From positions 173,569 through 237,568 of the forward strand of contig NW_019775723.1 in NCBI RefSeq assembly GCF_001039355.2: a stretch of DNA of 64,000 bases. Reading direction: 5' to 3'. Each line of letters opens with the position of its first letter. Within the stretch, counting starts at the first letter, position 1. The notes beneath the pieces are model-generated. The model saw only the letters and a program-made list of their open reading frames with translations. It did no database searches and was not told where the DNA came from. The position numbers and the translations under genes are program-made. Below, piece by piece: positions 38,601 to 50,612 of the stretch. Origin of the DNA: Lingula anatina (lineage: Eukaryota; Brachiopoda; Lingulata; Lingulida; Lingulidae).

Positions 38601-38799
38601 GTATACAGTGCATAAACTGGGCGAAAACTTCGCATGCATCGAGGAACTCGTGTAGCTTTTTCTGACAGGTTGTTTTCTGTCCTTGGTCCATTTGTGATTG
38701 TCTCGGCGTTTTGGCAGCCCCTGTTGACCCCTTTCTAGCGGCGATGCTACCACCCGCTTTCATTCCTCTGGGCAATATTCCACTGTGACTTAGGGCCAT
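26650..38799 (-). CDS. Armadillo - ZU5 - UPA - Pro/Gln/His-rich linker - CARD protein (1,378 aa, one haplotype)
   Basis: Exons on - are 38799-38224, 37936-37798, 37468-37128, 36805-36700, 36022-35584, 35209-35059, 34819-34613, 33550-33365, then 32950-32556 continued at 28482-27264, and 27027-26650. Lengths sum to 4,137 nt, with phases matching at every junction. Residues 1-387 are the armadillo module shared with the gene at 20-22.6 kb. From 388 comes a ZU5 domain (GVTLVVPRGSLPEEK), then a UPA domain (LLQIAVNCISDTADE and YCTFSLNPES). A linker rich in Gln, His and Pro follows. A C-terminal CARD starts near 1260 (ENLRKNLSYI, LLDFLFSKGI). ZU5-UPA followed by a death fold is the PIDD/UNC5 layout; CARD recruits caspases or CARD adaptors. 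Inferred role: scaffold in inflammatory or apoptotic signalling. The assembled interval includes an extra allele (28483-32555), so the coordinates are inflated. Confidence 0.82.
28483..32555 (-). other. Unmerged alternative haplotype of the ARM-ZU5-CARD gene
   Basis: The piece 28669-32554 repeats 32556-36390 exon for exon: 32184-31746, 31391-31241, 31001-30795, 29748-29563 and 29149-28669, with equal lengths and near-identical introns. It is bounded by single Ns at 28668 and 32555. In the linker, the pieces left of 28667 and right of 32556 share variants (His-His before Gln-Pro-Pro, Thr in PQTTHY) that the middle piece lacks (Gln-His, Pro). The outer two are thus one haplotype. Joining 32556 directly to 28482 restores a continuous exon. 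A redundant assembly copy is favoured over a true tandem duplication. Confidence 0.8.
35340..35371. repeat. Poly-T / poly-G tract
   Basis: About 24 T followed by 8 G, in an intron of the ZU5 region. It is present in this haplotype copy and absent at the matching place near 31500. Confidence 0.9.
36060..36690. other. Intron linking armadillo and ZU5 modules
   Basis: No death-domain exon is found here, unlike the gene at 20 kb. The donor after 36700 and the acceptor before 36022 are both phase 1, so the armadillo module splices straight to ZU5. Confidence 0.7.
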
Positions 38800-39099
38800 T
38801 TTTTAGCAAATGCTGTTAAGAGGACAAAAGCTGACTGAAATAAGAAAAAGTATGTCACTTTTTTACTTGAAAAAATAGGTAATCAGTGAAAAATTTTTAA
38901 ATGTTGTATTATGTTACGAGTAAGTGCAATTAATACACGCACATTATTTCTAACTCAGAAAGAACTTCTAATAATCCCGTTGTAATTAATATAAGCGCAT
39001 TACTTGTATTGAATCAGATAAGGAATTGTACCTAAAAATACTATTCGTGTAATCAATGAATCAACCACATCTACCCCAAACGTATTGAAAGTATCTAGC

Positions 39100-39330
39100 G
39101 TTATCATAAAGTTGGTCCAATGTCGGTTAACTGGTTGAACAAATGACATTGGCCCAACATTGGCCAGCTGACACACTGATATTGTGCCTATGACGCAGCC
39201 AATGTCGAGCTGATGAGCAGCCATACGTTGGCCTAATGCCGGCTGCAGCCTTCATTGGGCCAACGTCAGTCATTCGACTAAGCTAGCGTTGTATTGGGAC
39301 AATTTCATGCCCACGATATCATGCTTTCTG
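39100..39330. mobile_element. Diverged copy of the 23.05-kb MITE
   Basis: It shares words with the copy upstream of the other ARM gene (aagttggtccaatgtcgg, ttgggacaatttcatgcc) and lies at the same distance from the coding start. Confidence 0.5.
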
Positions 39331-39558
39331 GAAAATCTGAATATACTAGTGCAAGTGCAATCAGCGCAGCTGTCATTATTTTAACTGGCCATATTTGTCA
39401 CGCCATAACTAGTACAATACAAATTTTTCCGTTAACCCATTTAACAAATATTTCATCACGGAGTGGGTGAATGTGTGCACATGAAGAATGTATACTGCAT
39501 TTATAGAATGTGTTTGTTTTGTATTTTTGGTGTCCAAAACTAATTTCAATTAAAAAAA

Positions 39559-39582
39559 AAATATATATATATATATATATAT
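39559..39582. repeat. (AT)n microsatellite
   Basis: About twelve AT units after a poly-A run. Confidence 0.9.
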
Positions 39583-39724
39583 TTTATCGCTAACGCTACC
39601 CCTGAAAGACAGTGCATAATTAAACCCACCACCTTCACAGCTACACGGCCGCCATTAAAAAGAACAAACTAGACATCAGGCGGTGTTAGAAAATGTATGA
39701 TCAAATTAATGTACAAATTCCCTT

Positions 39725-40300
39725 CATGAACTTACCAGAAGCTTACACTGTTTTGATTAAACCTCAGATAATTGGGATCTATTTTCTTCTCCCCCTAATG
39801 TTGTCCTACTAGGACTGTTATGACTTCTCAACTGACTGCACAATTCCTCGTCACTGCAATTGAAAATCGATAAGTACCGGGGTATGTTAATAAAAGCTGA
39901 AAATACCAAACACAAACATCTCACGACAAAGCAGTAGATTGAATAGCAAGCGTTTGACTTACCCTGGCAAAACACACAAAAAAAAGTATGTTTTGCTCTT
40001 AGCGGGACACGTTATGAAAACAGAATGTGTTTAAAGACCGTCCGACAAAAGGTGTTTCTCCGCTTTTTTTCTCTTCTTTTCATTTACCTGGTGTCGCGTA
40101 TAATGCTATGTAATTGTGTTATTGTTAGTAAATAGGTCGATCACAAACTGTTAGAGTAAAATACAATCTAGCAGCGGTAAAAAACGAGACAAAATACAAA
40201 CAGAAAACGCGCTTCGATGTAAAAACTGGCAGGCAGTATATGTATGAATTGCCCCTTAGTACCTTAGAGCTGATAAAATAGTTATAGAACGCATATTCCA
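39725..40300 (-). promoter_or_regulatory. Conserved 5' UTR/promoter block of the ARM genes (copy 2)
   Basis: It aligns with 23670-24200. On - it has a consensus donor (agg|gtaagt, near 39962) that can join the acceptor at about 38843 (tttcag), 44 bases before the ATG at 38799. Conservation of a non-coding block ahead of two paralogues suggests a shared promoter and leader exon. Confidence 0.45.
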
Positions 40301-40831
40301 CATTACACACACAAACTCACATACACACAGTACTAGTACTTTTGGGTTGACTGTCAGGCGTCGCTAGCCGTGACGTATATTAATGGAGCTGAAAGTGAAT
40401 GTTAATAAATATGTAAGATTTATTTGCCATTGTTGCTGTAATCGAGTTTCAAAAATGAACTGGAATGACTCTAGTGAAATAAACTGCATCCATTATTGCA
40501 CGGACGAAATACATCTTCCAATTTATAACACAGTTGTGGACTTTGGCAGAGGCCAATATTTGGTATTGGCGCAGATAAATGTTTGAATGAGATGGGGAAG
40601 AAACCAAAGCTGATATTTGTTTTATCTTAAAAATGTAACACGAAGTTAATATTCCATGAATACAAATTTATGTGAGGCAAATAACAGTAAAATAAAACAA
40701 TTTTCTTTGTCAGATTTTATATTTTATTGATATTCCAAGCATGATAAATAACAATACAATGTTTTTTTTTAAAGGTAGTTTATAGTAACATCAGTGCAGT
40801 TATAGAAGAGAGGGCAGCAGTTGAAAGACAT

Positions 40832-40972
40832 TCATAATTGCACGATTGCCACTTTACCAGGGCGTTTCAGTTCTTTTCCCCTTGCTTTGAAAATCTTGTT
40901 TGATTCCTTTAAGTCCAAACTTTTGACCATGTCAAAGTCCGTTTTCAACGCTTGTAGCTGCCCATTAAGTTA
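40832..40972 (-). pseudogene. Possible orphan terminal exon, unknown family
   Basis: On - a 40-odd-codon open stretch ends in a stop at 40832. It is rich in Lys, Leu and Asp (KTDFDMVKSLDLKESNKIF and on) and is preceded by a weak acceptor (gggcag). Codon usage looks protein-like, but no further exon was found, so it may be a relic. Confidence 0.25.
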
Positions 40973-41680
40973 GTAGCGAACGGAGAACAGCGACGTCTTC
41001 TTGTGAATTTCACCTTATTATATATCATATTTTATACATGTGCGTTTAATGTTTCATTTTAACTTGTGCGCCCCCGAGAGATTTCGGGCTGAAAGGCTGT
41101 AGGAATATAAAAAATAATGGGAGACATTGAAATAAGCAGATTCACCTAAATGTCTCATGATGTGACAGCATGATCTTATTACATGTACATGATATTTTTT
41201 TTATTTTCGCATTAATTACACTGATGAGGAAAAAGAACCAGGCCTAACCTACGTAAGTGACTTGAAAATGTTAAGACAAAAGCCGACAAAAATTTACTAG
41301 AATCATCCACCACTATAATTATTGTCGCTTTTTTATAACCAAAATCAATAATGGCATGACATTTCAACTCCACTGAAATTCTGACATGAAAATATAGCCT
41401 CCTCCGACACATACTCGGTATCACCTACATGCAGAAATAGACAAATCTTCCAGGTTTCTAACCTTATTTAATAGTTAAAGAGAATGAAAAGTATACTTAT
41501 TTATTTTAAGCAAACTCCTTAAAATACAATATGTCACACATAAAAACGGTTTATACAATATCAGTTTACAGTTCCCTTGAATGGTATAATGCTGTTCGCA
41601 TGCACGATATCAGAATACTTTAATTCATTTTTCCTACGCAACATTTTCATCAAATTCAAGTGACCCGCTTTTATTCTTTC

Positions 41681-41740
<60 letters not shown>

Positions 41741-41741
41741 G
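41681..41741. repeat. (TTA)n microsatellite
   Basis: About 20 TTA units downstream of the ATPase gene. Confidence 0.97.
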
Positions 41742-41795
41742 GTTTTGGAAGGGCTAAGCACTCCATACAACGGATGTTTATATGTTGATGAAACT

Positions 41796-42015
41796 GTATG
41801 TCAGTACAGTGTATGGTATCATAGTAGTAAAGAGGCTATAGAACGGGCGCCATGTATCCTCCAGTGTAGTAAACTATATGTCAGTACAATGTCTGGTATC
41901 ATAGTTGTAGAGAGGCAGTAGGACGGGCGTCATGTATCCCCCATAGTAGTAAACTATATGTCAGTACAATATCTAATATCATAAAGCAGTAGAGATACTG
42001 TAGGACGGAGGGTGT
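41796..42015 (-). repeat. Three ~85-bp repeats covering the end of the ATPase coding sequence
   Basis: The block around the stop codon (41979) is repeated twice further 3', near 41885-41945 and 41800-41865. The copies keep the ccgtcctac...tctctac core but carry other stops. The terminal exon edge was tandemly duplicated into the 3' UTR. Confidence 0.7.
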
Positions 42016-45000
42016 ATATCACTTTGAGCAGTAGGAGTGTCTGGTTCAAATGCCTCGTTGTATTTTCCACTGTCAGCTGCATCCGCCTCTTCTTCATGTG
42101 TGTCCAGCTCAGTCTGTAAAATATCACGTCGGATTGTGTTAGTTGTGACATGAGACCAGATTGTGTTAGGTGTGACATAACATGAGATAATATTGTGTTA
42201 GGTGTGATATAACATGACATCAGATTGTGTTAGGTGTGAGATAATATGACCTCAGAATGTTTTAGGTGTGACAACATAAAATCATATTGTGTTGGGTGTG
42301 ACATAACATCAGATTGTGTTTCATTATTGCGTTATATGTAGTGAACATGAGATATTTTACAGTATATACAAATAGATTGTAGTGGGTGTGATATCTTGAT
42401 GCAGATAACACTTATCTACTAGATATTTACAGGTTTGAGACATTTCACTGATGAACTTCTCCTTCTCTCTCCTTTTTTTTTTTTTTTTTTTTTTTTACTC
42501 TACCTTGCTTGAACTGGTCACAATGCCGGTATCATCTGTTGCAATGGCGCTCTCCTGGCGCAGCACTTTGGCAAGGTCAGAGGTCGCAGTATTCACTGGC
42601 GGCCAATGAGAAGAGGCTATAATCTCATCCTCAATGTGCATGTAACGATACTGCTTGGACTTGCAACACCATTTCCTGGTCACGGTGCGAACTTTTTCTC
42701 GGACTAAACCATCCAGGATAAAGGTCTGGACAAACAAATCAACGCATTTTAAATGGTGTGCTAAGAGACAGTATAGGTAGTATCAGATTGACTATACTCT
42801 GAATTAATATAACAAATTGATAATTACACGAGGGACAGTTAACCTCACTGAACCCTGACGTGTATGTGTGACATTTGTCTGCATCACCATATTTTCTGTA
42901 ATACATCTACCTGTTTTTTAGCACTGAGAGATGTTTTTGAATAGCCATGTGGATACAATTTGGTAACTATGTTGAGAGTTTAAACAGTGTAATTACCTAC
43001 CTCAAGGAATAATGACGCCAGGAAGTTGACGGCAGCCACACACACTATAATTATTCTGAACAGCATGTCTGGAAGGTCTGCAAGCTAGATAAAAACACCT
43101 TGCTATTTAATACATATTATATATAATATAAATTTAAACAAACATGGTAAAAGTTTAATTAAAGTTAAAACTTTCGTATAATATGCCATCACTTTTGACT
43201 GGTAATTGTTCAACATATCCCTGACTTAAGGTGTACAGAAGCAATAAATACTTAAGTTGCAATTTTTTTGATTTTACAAATTCGATTGCCTCAGGTATGT
43301 CCTAATGTAATAATGTGAGAACTCAAATTGTATTAGTTGTGACAACTCAGATTGTGTTAGTTGTGACAGCTGAAAATGTGTTAGTTGTGCCTCTCACTTC
43401 CATGAGGTCAGTCAGGAACTGAGGTGGGTAGATGGTCAGCCACACGTTGATGATCGTCACAGCTATCACGTTGATGAGGAAAAACCCTGGAACAACCAAG
43501 AGTTTTAAATATACCATAAAATTGAATGTTTTAACAAAAGGGAACTTTCATTTTCGAAATTAAACTGCGAATACTTTCTAACCGTAAAACCAATAAAGCA
43601 TGAAAACTAAAAAAAACGTGCTTGAAAGCATTTTTTAATCCTAAACCTGACAATGAGGCTTACTTTATTCAGAAAGAACAGCTGCTACATTATGTCAATT
43701 CCAGACTCACAATGGTCACATTTTCATTAAATAAAGGCACCTTGGATTCCAATCAGTCGTGGAACCAGACCCCAACGAATACCATACACTCACTGTTGCT
43801 GCCATCAGCCTCCTAAAGAGCGCTCCCTTATGGAAGACGACTGGCGGAGTAACTGACCCCTCACACCTCAACCAGCACAATGTCTATCTCAACTAGCACA
43901 ATACCATCTCAACTAACACAATGTCTATCTCAACTGACACAATGCTCATTTAAATTTATACAATGCACATCTCAACACACGCTTACAGTTGGTGAACATG
44001 GACCTCCTGAAGGGCGCCCCCTTGTGGAAGATCACTGCCAGGGTGACATACTGGTAGCAGGAGATGAGAGTTATGGTGGCGTTCATGTGACTGGCATACT
44101 CATCGTCAGGATTGTCCACAAAGGAGACGAACCTGAAAAAACATTTATTTGTATTCGCTGGGTACGTCATTAGACATATTTTAACATTTTGTATAAATGT
44201 ACCATCTTTTCAGAAAAAAGTTTTTAATTTTGCAATTTTACATCACTAAAATTATACACATATCACTGGCAGATCCACAATTAAAGCCAGAAAGAAGATT
44301 AGAGATTAATTTGATTTTTTCTCTTTTTTCATTTTTTTTTTATCTACGTCTTTCCAATCCAGCCCTGCAATTTATCTATAACTATCAATACACTTACCAA
44401 GGCATGGTCTTTACATAGAAGAAAAAGAACGTCTGTATGCCGGTCATCAGGATCATCTGGAAGACCAGTGACATCAGTGGCTGGGCAGTAAACAGACTGA
44501 CCGTCACCTTGTCCTTGGTTAGGCTCTGGTAGGCCCTGGTGTAACTGACTAGACACAGGGAGGAAGAACACTTTATATTACGATACCAAGTTAACTGAAC
44601 TGTCACAGTAATATACAAATTCCATTTTCAACAAACTATTTGCAATTTTATTCTCTAATAAGAACTAGTATGTGACAAAAAACAAAAAAGGCAATAAACC
44701 TAAATAAAAGAAATCCTTTAACTTTTCTCTTGGGCTAAAATAAATAACACTGTACTTTGCAAATATACCTTCACCCACTTCACCTTATCCTTTAAATATT
44801 CAATTTCCACCAAATTTAATGCAACTTTTAAGAGATATATCTTTTACGGAAACAAATAAAACCATAACATAACAACATATTTATCAGAGAAAGGTAAAGA
44901 TATTTTAAATGCAAGCACTAGGCATGCAACCTGCAGTTGGTGTGGCAGTATGGAAATTACAGGTTTATAACAATTTAATTTGTGTTTTGTTGTACATGTT

Positions 45001-48000
45001 TAAAATAAGACATGGAGTTGTATTAGGTGTGAAAAGATATGGAATGTGAAAGATGTAACAAGGTATGGAAATGTGTTAGATGCGACAAGTTGTGGGAATA
45101 TGTTAGATGTGGCATGGTACGGGAATATGCTAGGTGTGCCAGAGAATTGTAAAACTGACACATTAGACAATAAGCGCAGCATTAGGTGGGACGGCAGTAC
45201 ACTTTTAAAACATTCCTAGTTGTGTTAGTAGTGACAACAGATAATTGCGTTAGTTGTGATATACTTACATGTGACAGCCAAAGTTGTGACAGGAATCATA
45301 TCAATATACAAGAACCCAAAGTCGGTCAGGTTGTTGCCAATCTACAATATCACACAGCAAGAAACAACAGCGACTCAAAGCCATGCACAGGTCAGCACTA
45401 GTTACTGGTATATATGCATTCTCATAAATATGAGGAATTTCACATTTTTAAAAGTTCTAAAAAGAGCTGTGTATATACCTCAATAGTAAGGAACACTTTA
45501 TATATGAATATATTAAAACATGCAGGAAATTACCTTGTACATATGATAAGTTGGCCAAAAAAGGCACACAAATTGGGACGAGTATAACTGGGTTGAATCA
45601 ATGTGATGCGACTATCTGCACATGTACATAAATATTATACCATCCAGTAGTCAGCCTGCGAACTTTCAATAATATGAGGAAGGTCATTATAACTTACCCA
45701 ATATAATATGAGGACAGTTACAAACTGTGTCAAGCTGATACACGCCATAAACTTGAAAATCCCAAATGTTGTGGTTAGGGCTGCCTTGCCTTCCCTGTAC
45801 GAAACACATTTCCGTAAAACATTCTATCAATCTATATTCATTTTTGGACTGAATATTTTATTCTGGTATCCACTTTTATGACATTAAGAAATTTCAAAAT
45901 ATAATATATAATATATAAAATATAAAAATATAAATGCTCTTTAATACACCATACTTGTAAAAGATTTTCAACAAAGAATTAACTGTATGCCTGAAATGTA
46001 AGCTATGTAAAGTCTTTATCAATTCCTCCCTGTCAGTAAAATACACACTGTACCTTATCAGCGTTGGCGTGCACCGGATGTTCTGCTCCTTGGAGGTAAA
46101 AGGTGACGCCACTGAAGCCTCAGCCTCCGTCAACGCAATCCCAGCATGCGCCATTTTGAGAGCTCCACAGTCATTGGCTCCATCCCCGCACATTACCACA
46201 TAGTAACTTGAGAATACATCATGTGTCTATCATATTGGTTGTAGTATTGGTTAACGTTATAGAGTGTCAGATGTGGCAGTGTTTGAATTGCGAAAATGTG
46301 TTAGGTGTGGTAATGTGTTAGGTGTGACAGTGTGTTAGGTGTGAAAGCATGTTAGATGTTTTAGGTATTGCAATGAGTTCGATGTGATAATGTGTTAGAT
46401 GTGGCAATGTCTTAGATGTGACAGCCTATCATGAATATCCATGCTTAGTGTGATTGCTGTAACATTAAACTTCTGCTAGGTCTAACCAAACGACTGATAT
46501 AAAAGCAATTTACCCGATCTCTTGTAGCACCTCCACCAGTTGTGCTTTCTGGTTTGGAGACATTCTGGCAAATACAGTACCTCTCACTGCAAGCTGTAAT
46601 GTCAAGGTTAAAAGTTTACAGTGTTATGTGATATAAATCATTCCCGTCATAAGATAGCTATGGCTCTTATATTTAAGACGTCACCCGCAAAGAAACCCCA
46701 AAAATGGCACATCTCCATACCCCCCCCCCCCCACCCACCCACCCAGAGCATATTCCCTGCCCAACAGAGATATGCCACGTTACAACATTGCATAAGTACA
46801 TGCAGGGGTGGCATATAATACTAACTACCGGTATAAACAATAGTGGACAACACACTATTTGTTTAGAGTTTGTTTGTTTAGACCCAATTTTTGTAAGTTT
46901 AGTCAGATAATTAATGAGATATACACGGCATGGCAACATTACATATACATACTTTGGGCAGTATCTCTGGATACAGTTGCTTAGCAACAGCCCATGTCTT
47001 CCCTGTAACGGCAATATGGAATTTGTTGGCTTGCTCCATGACGAGGTTGACGTCACCCTAGGAACAGAGAGTGGCTTATTGTTTACCTTATCTACACGTT
47101 GGCATCTGGTTGCATTTTACTTTATTCGTTCAAATTCTCACATGCAAATACCCATGTATGTACATAAATACTTAGAGACACACAAACAAACGTATATGTA
47201 CATTTCTCTTATTTTTTAATTGACTTCCATGTATATTAATTTATTTTTACAGGTTTGTCTATTTATATTTGCCTGTATGTGACGATTCATACATCAATGG
47301 CCTGTGATTTCACTTACCAGTTCTCGCACTTTCAGCTCTTCGATTCTCTCGCTGGTCTCCTCAGCAACCACCCACTCTAACCTGGGGTTAAGCTCAGCTC
47401 CAGAGGGAGGGGATGCAGTGGCCAGAATGACATTCTGTCCTGGCTGTATCATTCCACACTCCCTGGCGACACTGAGCGCTGTCAGCATGTTGTCACCTGT
47501 CATCCCAAGGACAGAATGTAGTGAAATATAGCAATGTGATATATCACAGTCCCAGAAAAAACGTTAAACAAGGTTATTACCAAAAATACTGTTTACTTTC
47601 AAAACTACATGTCCAACTTACATATGAACACATTTCTCCCACATTTCTACTACAATCATTACAATGCCTCCCGCCGAGTTTTGCCTAGTTTACCTCACTC
47701 TGAGTCTTGGCAGGATTACACTCAGCACACATTGTTTTCTTGTCACAGCCATACAAACATTCATTCATTTTCACTTTCAAATTTAACACACTGTGTCCTC
47801 CTGATGGCAACAACAAGGTTATCTATAACATCAGGTGAGCAGGTGTATTACAGTTTTCATTTCAACTAACACATCGACTGTCTCAACTAAAACATTTTCC
47901 AGCTCAACTTCCACATTGCCCATCTCAATTAACACAATCTAAACCTCGATTCAGTGCACATCTCAACTACCACAATGCTCCTCACCCGTTATCATCACTG

Positions 48001-50570
48001 GCCTAACATATGCCTCTTGCAGCACTTTGATCGTGGAGGCACTTTCTGGTTTCAGCTTGTTCTCCATCACCAGCAGTCCTAGAAAGCTGAGGTCACATTC
48101 TACTTCTTCCCTGTATTGTAAGATTACATGAAATCTTTTATACCAGACATGGCCTCAGATTGAGAATATATGCACGAGAAAAAAACTAATTTATATGTAA
48201 CATTAAGCTATTTGACCTAATAACATTCTCATAGAGGCAGTGAATGTATGTAACAACAGTACACAGTAGTGTTGATCTTGCGATGCTGTGTTAGATAATG
48301 ACATCTGTCTGCAGAGATGTACACACACACTGTCAATATTCAATACGCCAGATACCAGCAATCACAGTCTGCAAACTCCTCATTTACCTTGCCACTCTTT
48401 GTATCTTCACATAGTTCAGCTTGGGAAGAGGTCTACATGCCAAAGCCAACACGCGGTAGCCTAGCTCTGTGTACTGCATCAGGACATTGTGGAAGTTCTT
48501 AGGAACTGAAATAAAGTAATATAATTTCTAATTAAAATCATCGCAAAGCATACTGATCTGAAACATTTGTTATAGCAAATGCAGTCTGAATATGTAGAAA
48601 GTTATAATGAAACCGAAACAAACATAAAGACAATTACATATTTTCAAAGGTGCATACAGCAAGCAATCTTGATAAGTAAGCCATGATATATTGAGGAATA
48701 AAATAATGTGTTATATAACGTCTAACTTTCATCTAAGAAAACACCAGTCATAAATACATCTACCTGTTTCCGGTTTTGACAAGGACTCTATCTTCTCTGG
48801 GGATCCTTTAGCATACAGCTGGAAGTTGTCATGTCCCAGAATCCTCACAATCACGGACATTCTCTGGAGGGCAGAGGTAAAGGTGAACTGCCGGACAATA
48901 CCCACCTCTAATGGCGCCAACTGTGAGGAGAAAAAATGACACAGCTGATTTTATCATACATTTTGTTGAGTAGATATGTTGAAAAAGGGTTTTATATATA
49001 AATTTGATCTGCCAGTGAATCACACGGACTGTCTTCAGTATATGTTTCAGCAATACGTTCTGGTGTGACAGTGTGTTTGTTGTGACAGTGTGTTAGTTGT
49101 GACAGTGTGTTAGATGTGGCAGTGTACCTCAGGAGGCAGGTTGGCAGCATTTACGATATCAGGCCGTGACGGACGGACGATGGTTGGAGCCAGCGATTCA
49201 TACTTATTGGTCTCCTCTTCTCCTGGTTCTTCCAATTCCTGAAGAATAAATTGACATCAGTCCATTTCAAGCTGATATTTCATTGTCGTTTCTTTAAATT
49301 AGCTTATGTAACTGATATTGTGAAAGATTTTTTGTAGTAAGAACTTTGTTGATTACCTGTATCTTCCCTCATTCAAGGGCATTTGAAAACATAGTCAAGT
49401 TATCCCAAATCTACTAATTGATTAGCAGGAATCTTGCAAAACTGTATACACTTAAAAACTTTTTAGACATATTCAGACATTACCCAAGCATCGCGTAAAA
49501 TTTTCTTTTTTAATCATTTAAACTGTCATTGGCATTTGCATACCAGATGTCTCCTCTAATAAGACGTTCTAGTGTCCAGTGTTCTCCGTGTGTATCATCT
49601 AAAAAATCAGTACTTACCCAAGTGGTGGCTTCAAACATTTTCACATCTAGAGGATCACCAGAGATCTCTCCTTCTATCCTGGTCAGAGAGTGACAGGTTG
49701 CCATGGAGATGAGAAGGTTGTCTTCAGGCAAAGTGTTTGCTTCTTGGACAACATCTTGGAATCTAAAAACAACGAAAAAAAAACGCTCTGAAAAAACACT
49801 GCAACAAAACTCAATGACAACTTTGATTCTGATAAAATTAACAAAGCTTATTACAACCTAAGCTATGTGGTTCTAAGATGTTATCTGCTCACCTGCCTTC
49901 TTCCGCAGGTACCACACCCCAGATATCCAGGCCATCTTCTGTAAGGGTACCTGTCTGGAAACAGCTATACCGTTAATCCATGTGATAAATCCATGTGATA
50001 AATCCATGTGATAAATCCATGTGATAAGTAAAATTACTAAACAAAATAATTGAATTATTTTCATATTTCAACTTTTCAAATTAACACCGAGTTCAGTTTA
50101 TAAACAGAAAAGAAACAAAATGCATTAATTTAAATGTTATTAAATTATTTGATATCTGGTTTGGCACACAATAAACAAAAATGACAGAGGCACTATATAT
50201 GAGATTTTGTGGAATTATTATCCGTGTAGACACCAAAAAGAAAGCCTACATGTACCTAATTTAAGAGCAAATGTGTATGTCTACCTTATCAAAGCAGACC
50301 ACATTAGTGGATCCACACACTGGGATGGTGGCCGGGTTGATGCAGTAGATACCAGTCTTCTTAAGGCGGCTCTGTGCGAACACTGTGCCAATGGTGAGTG
50401 CCGCGGGGAGGGCTGGGGGTACCGCTATGGTGATTAAATCTAGAGTACGGAGAACTATGTCTCCCGGCTCTTCTTCATCACCCACCTGAATATACATGAT
50501 TATTTGTACACTTTTACACTGAAAGTTCTCAGTGTGTCTCGTTTTCAAAAAAAAAAAAAAAAAAAAGAAA

Positions 50571-50612
<42 letters not shown>

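Larger units (their letters stand above)
40310..41978. other. Intergenic between the ARM-CARD gene and the P5B ATPase
   Basis: It contains a possible orphan exon (40832-40972), the (TTA)n run and the 3' repeat copies of the ATPase terminal exon. Nothing else is supported. Confidence 0.55.

Noticed and set aside
41561-41770. Poly-Ile ORF on -
   Set aside because: Translation of the (TTA)n microsatellite.
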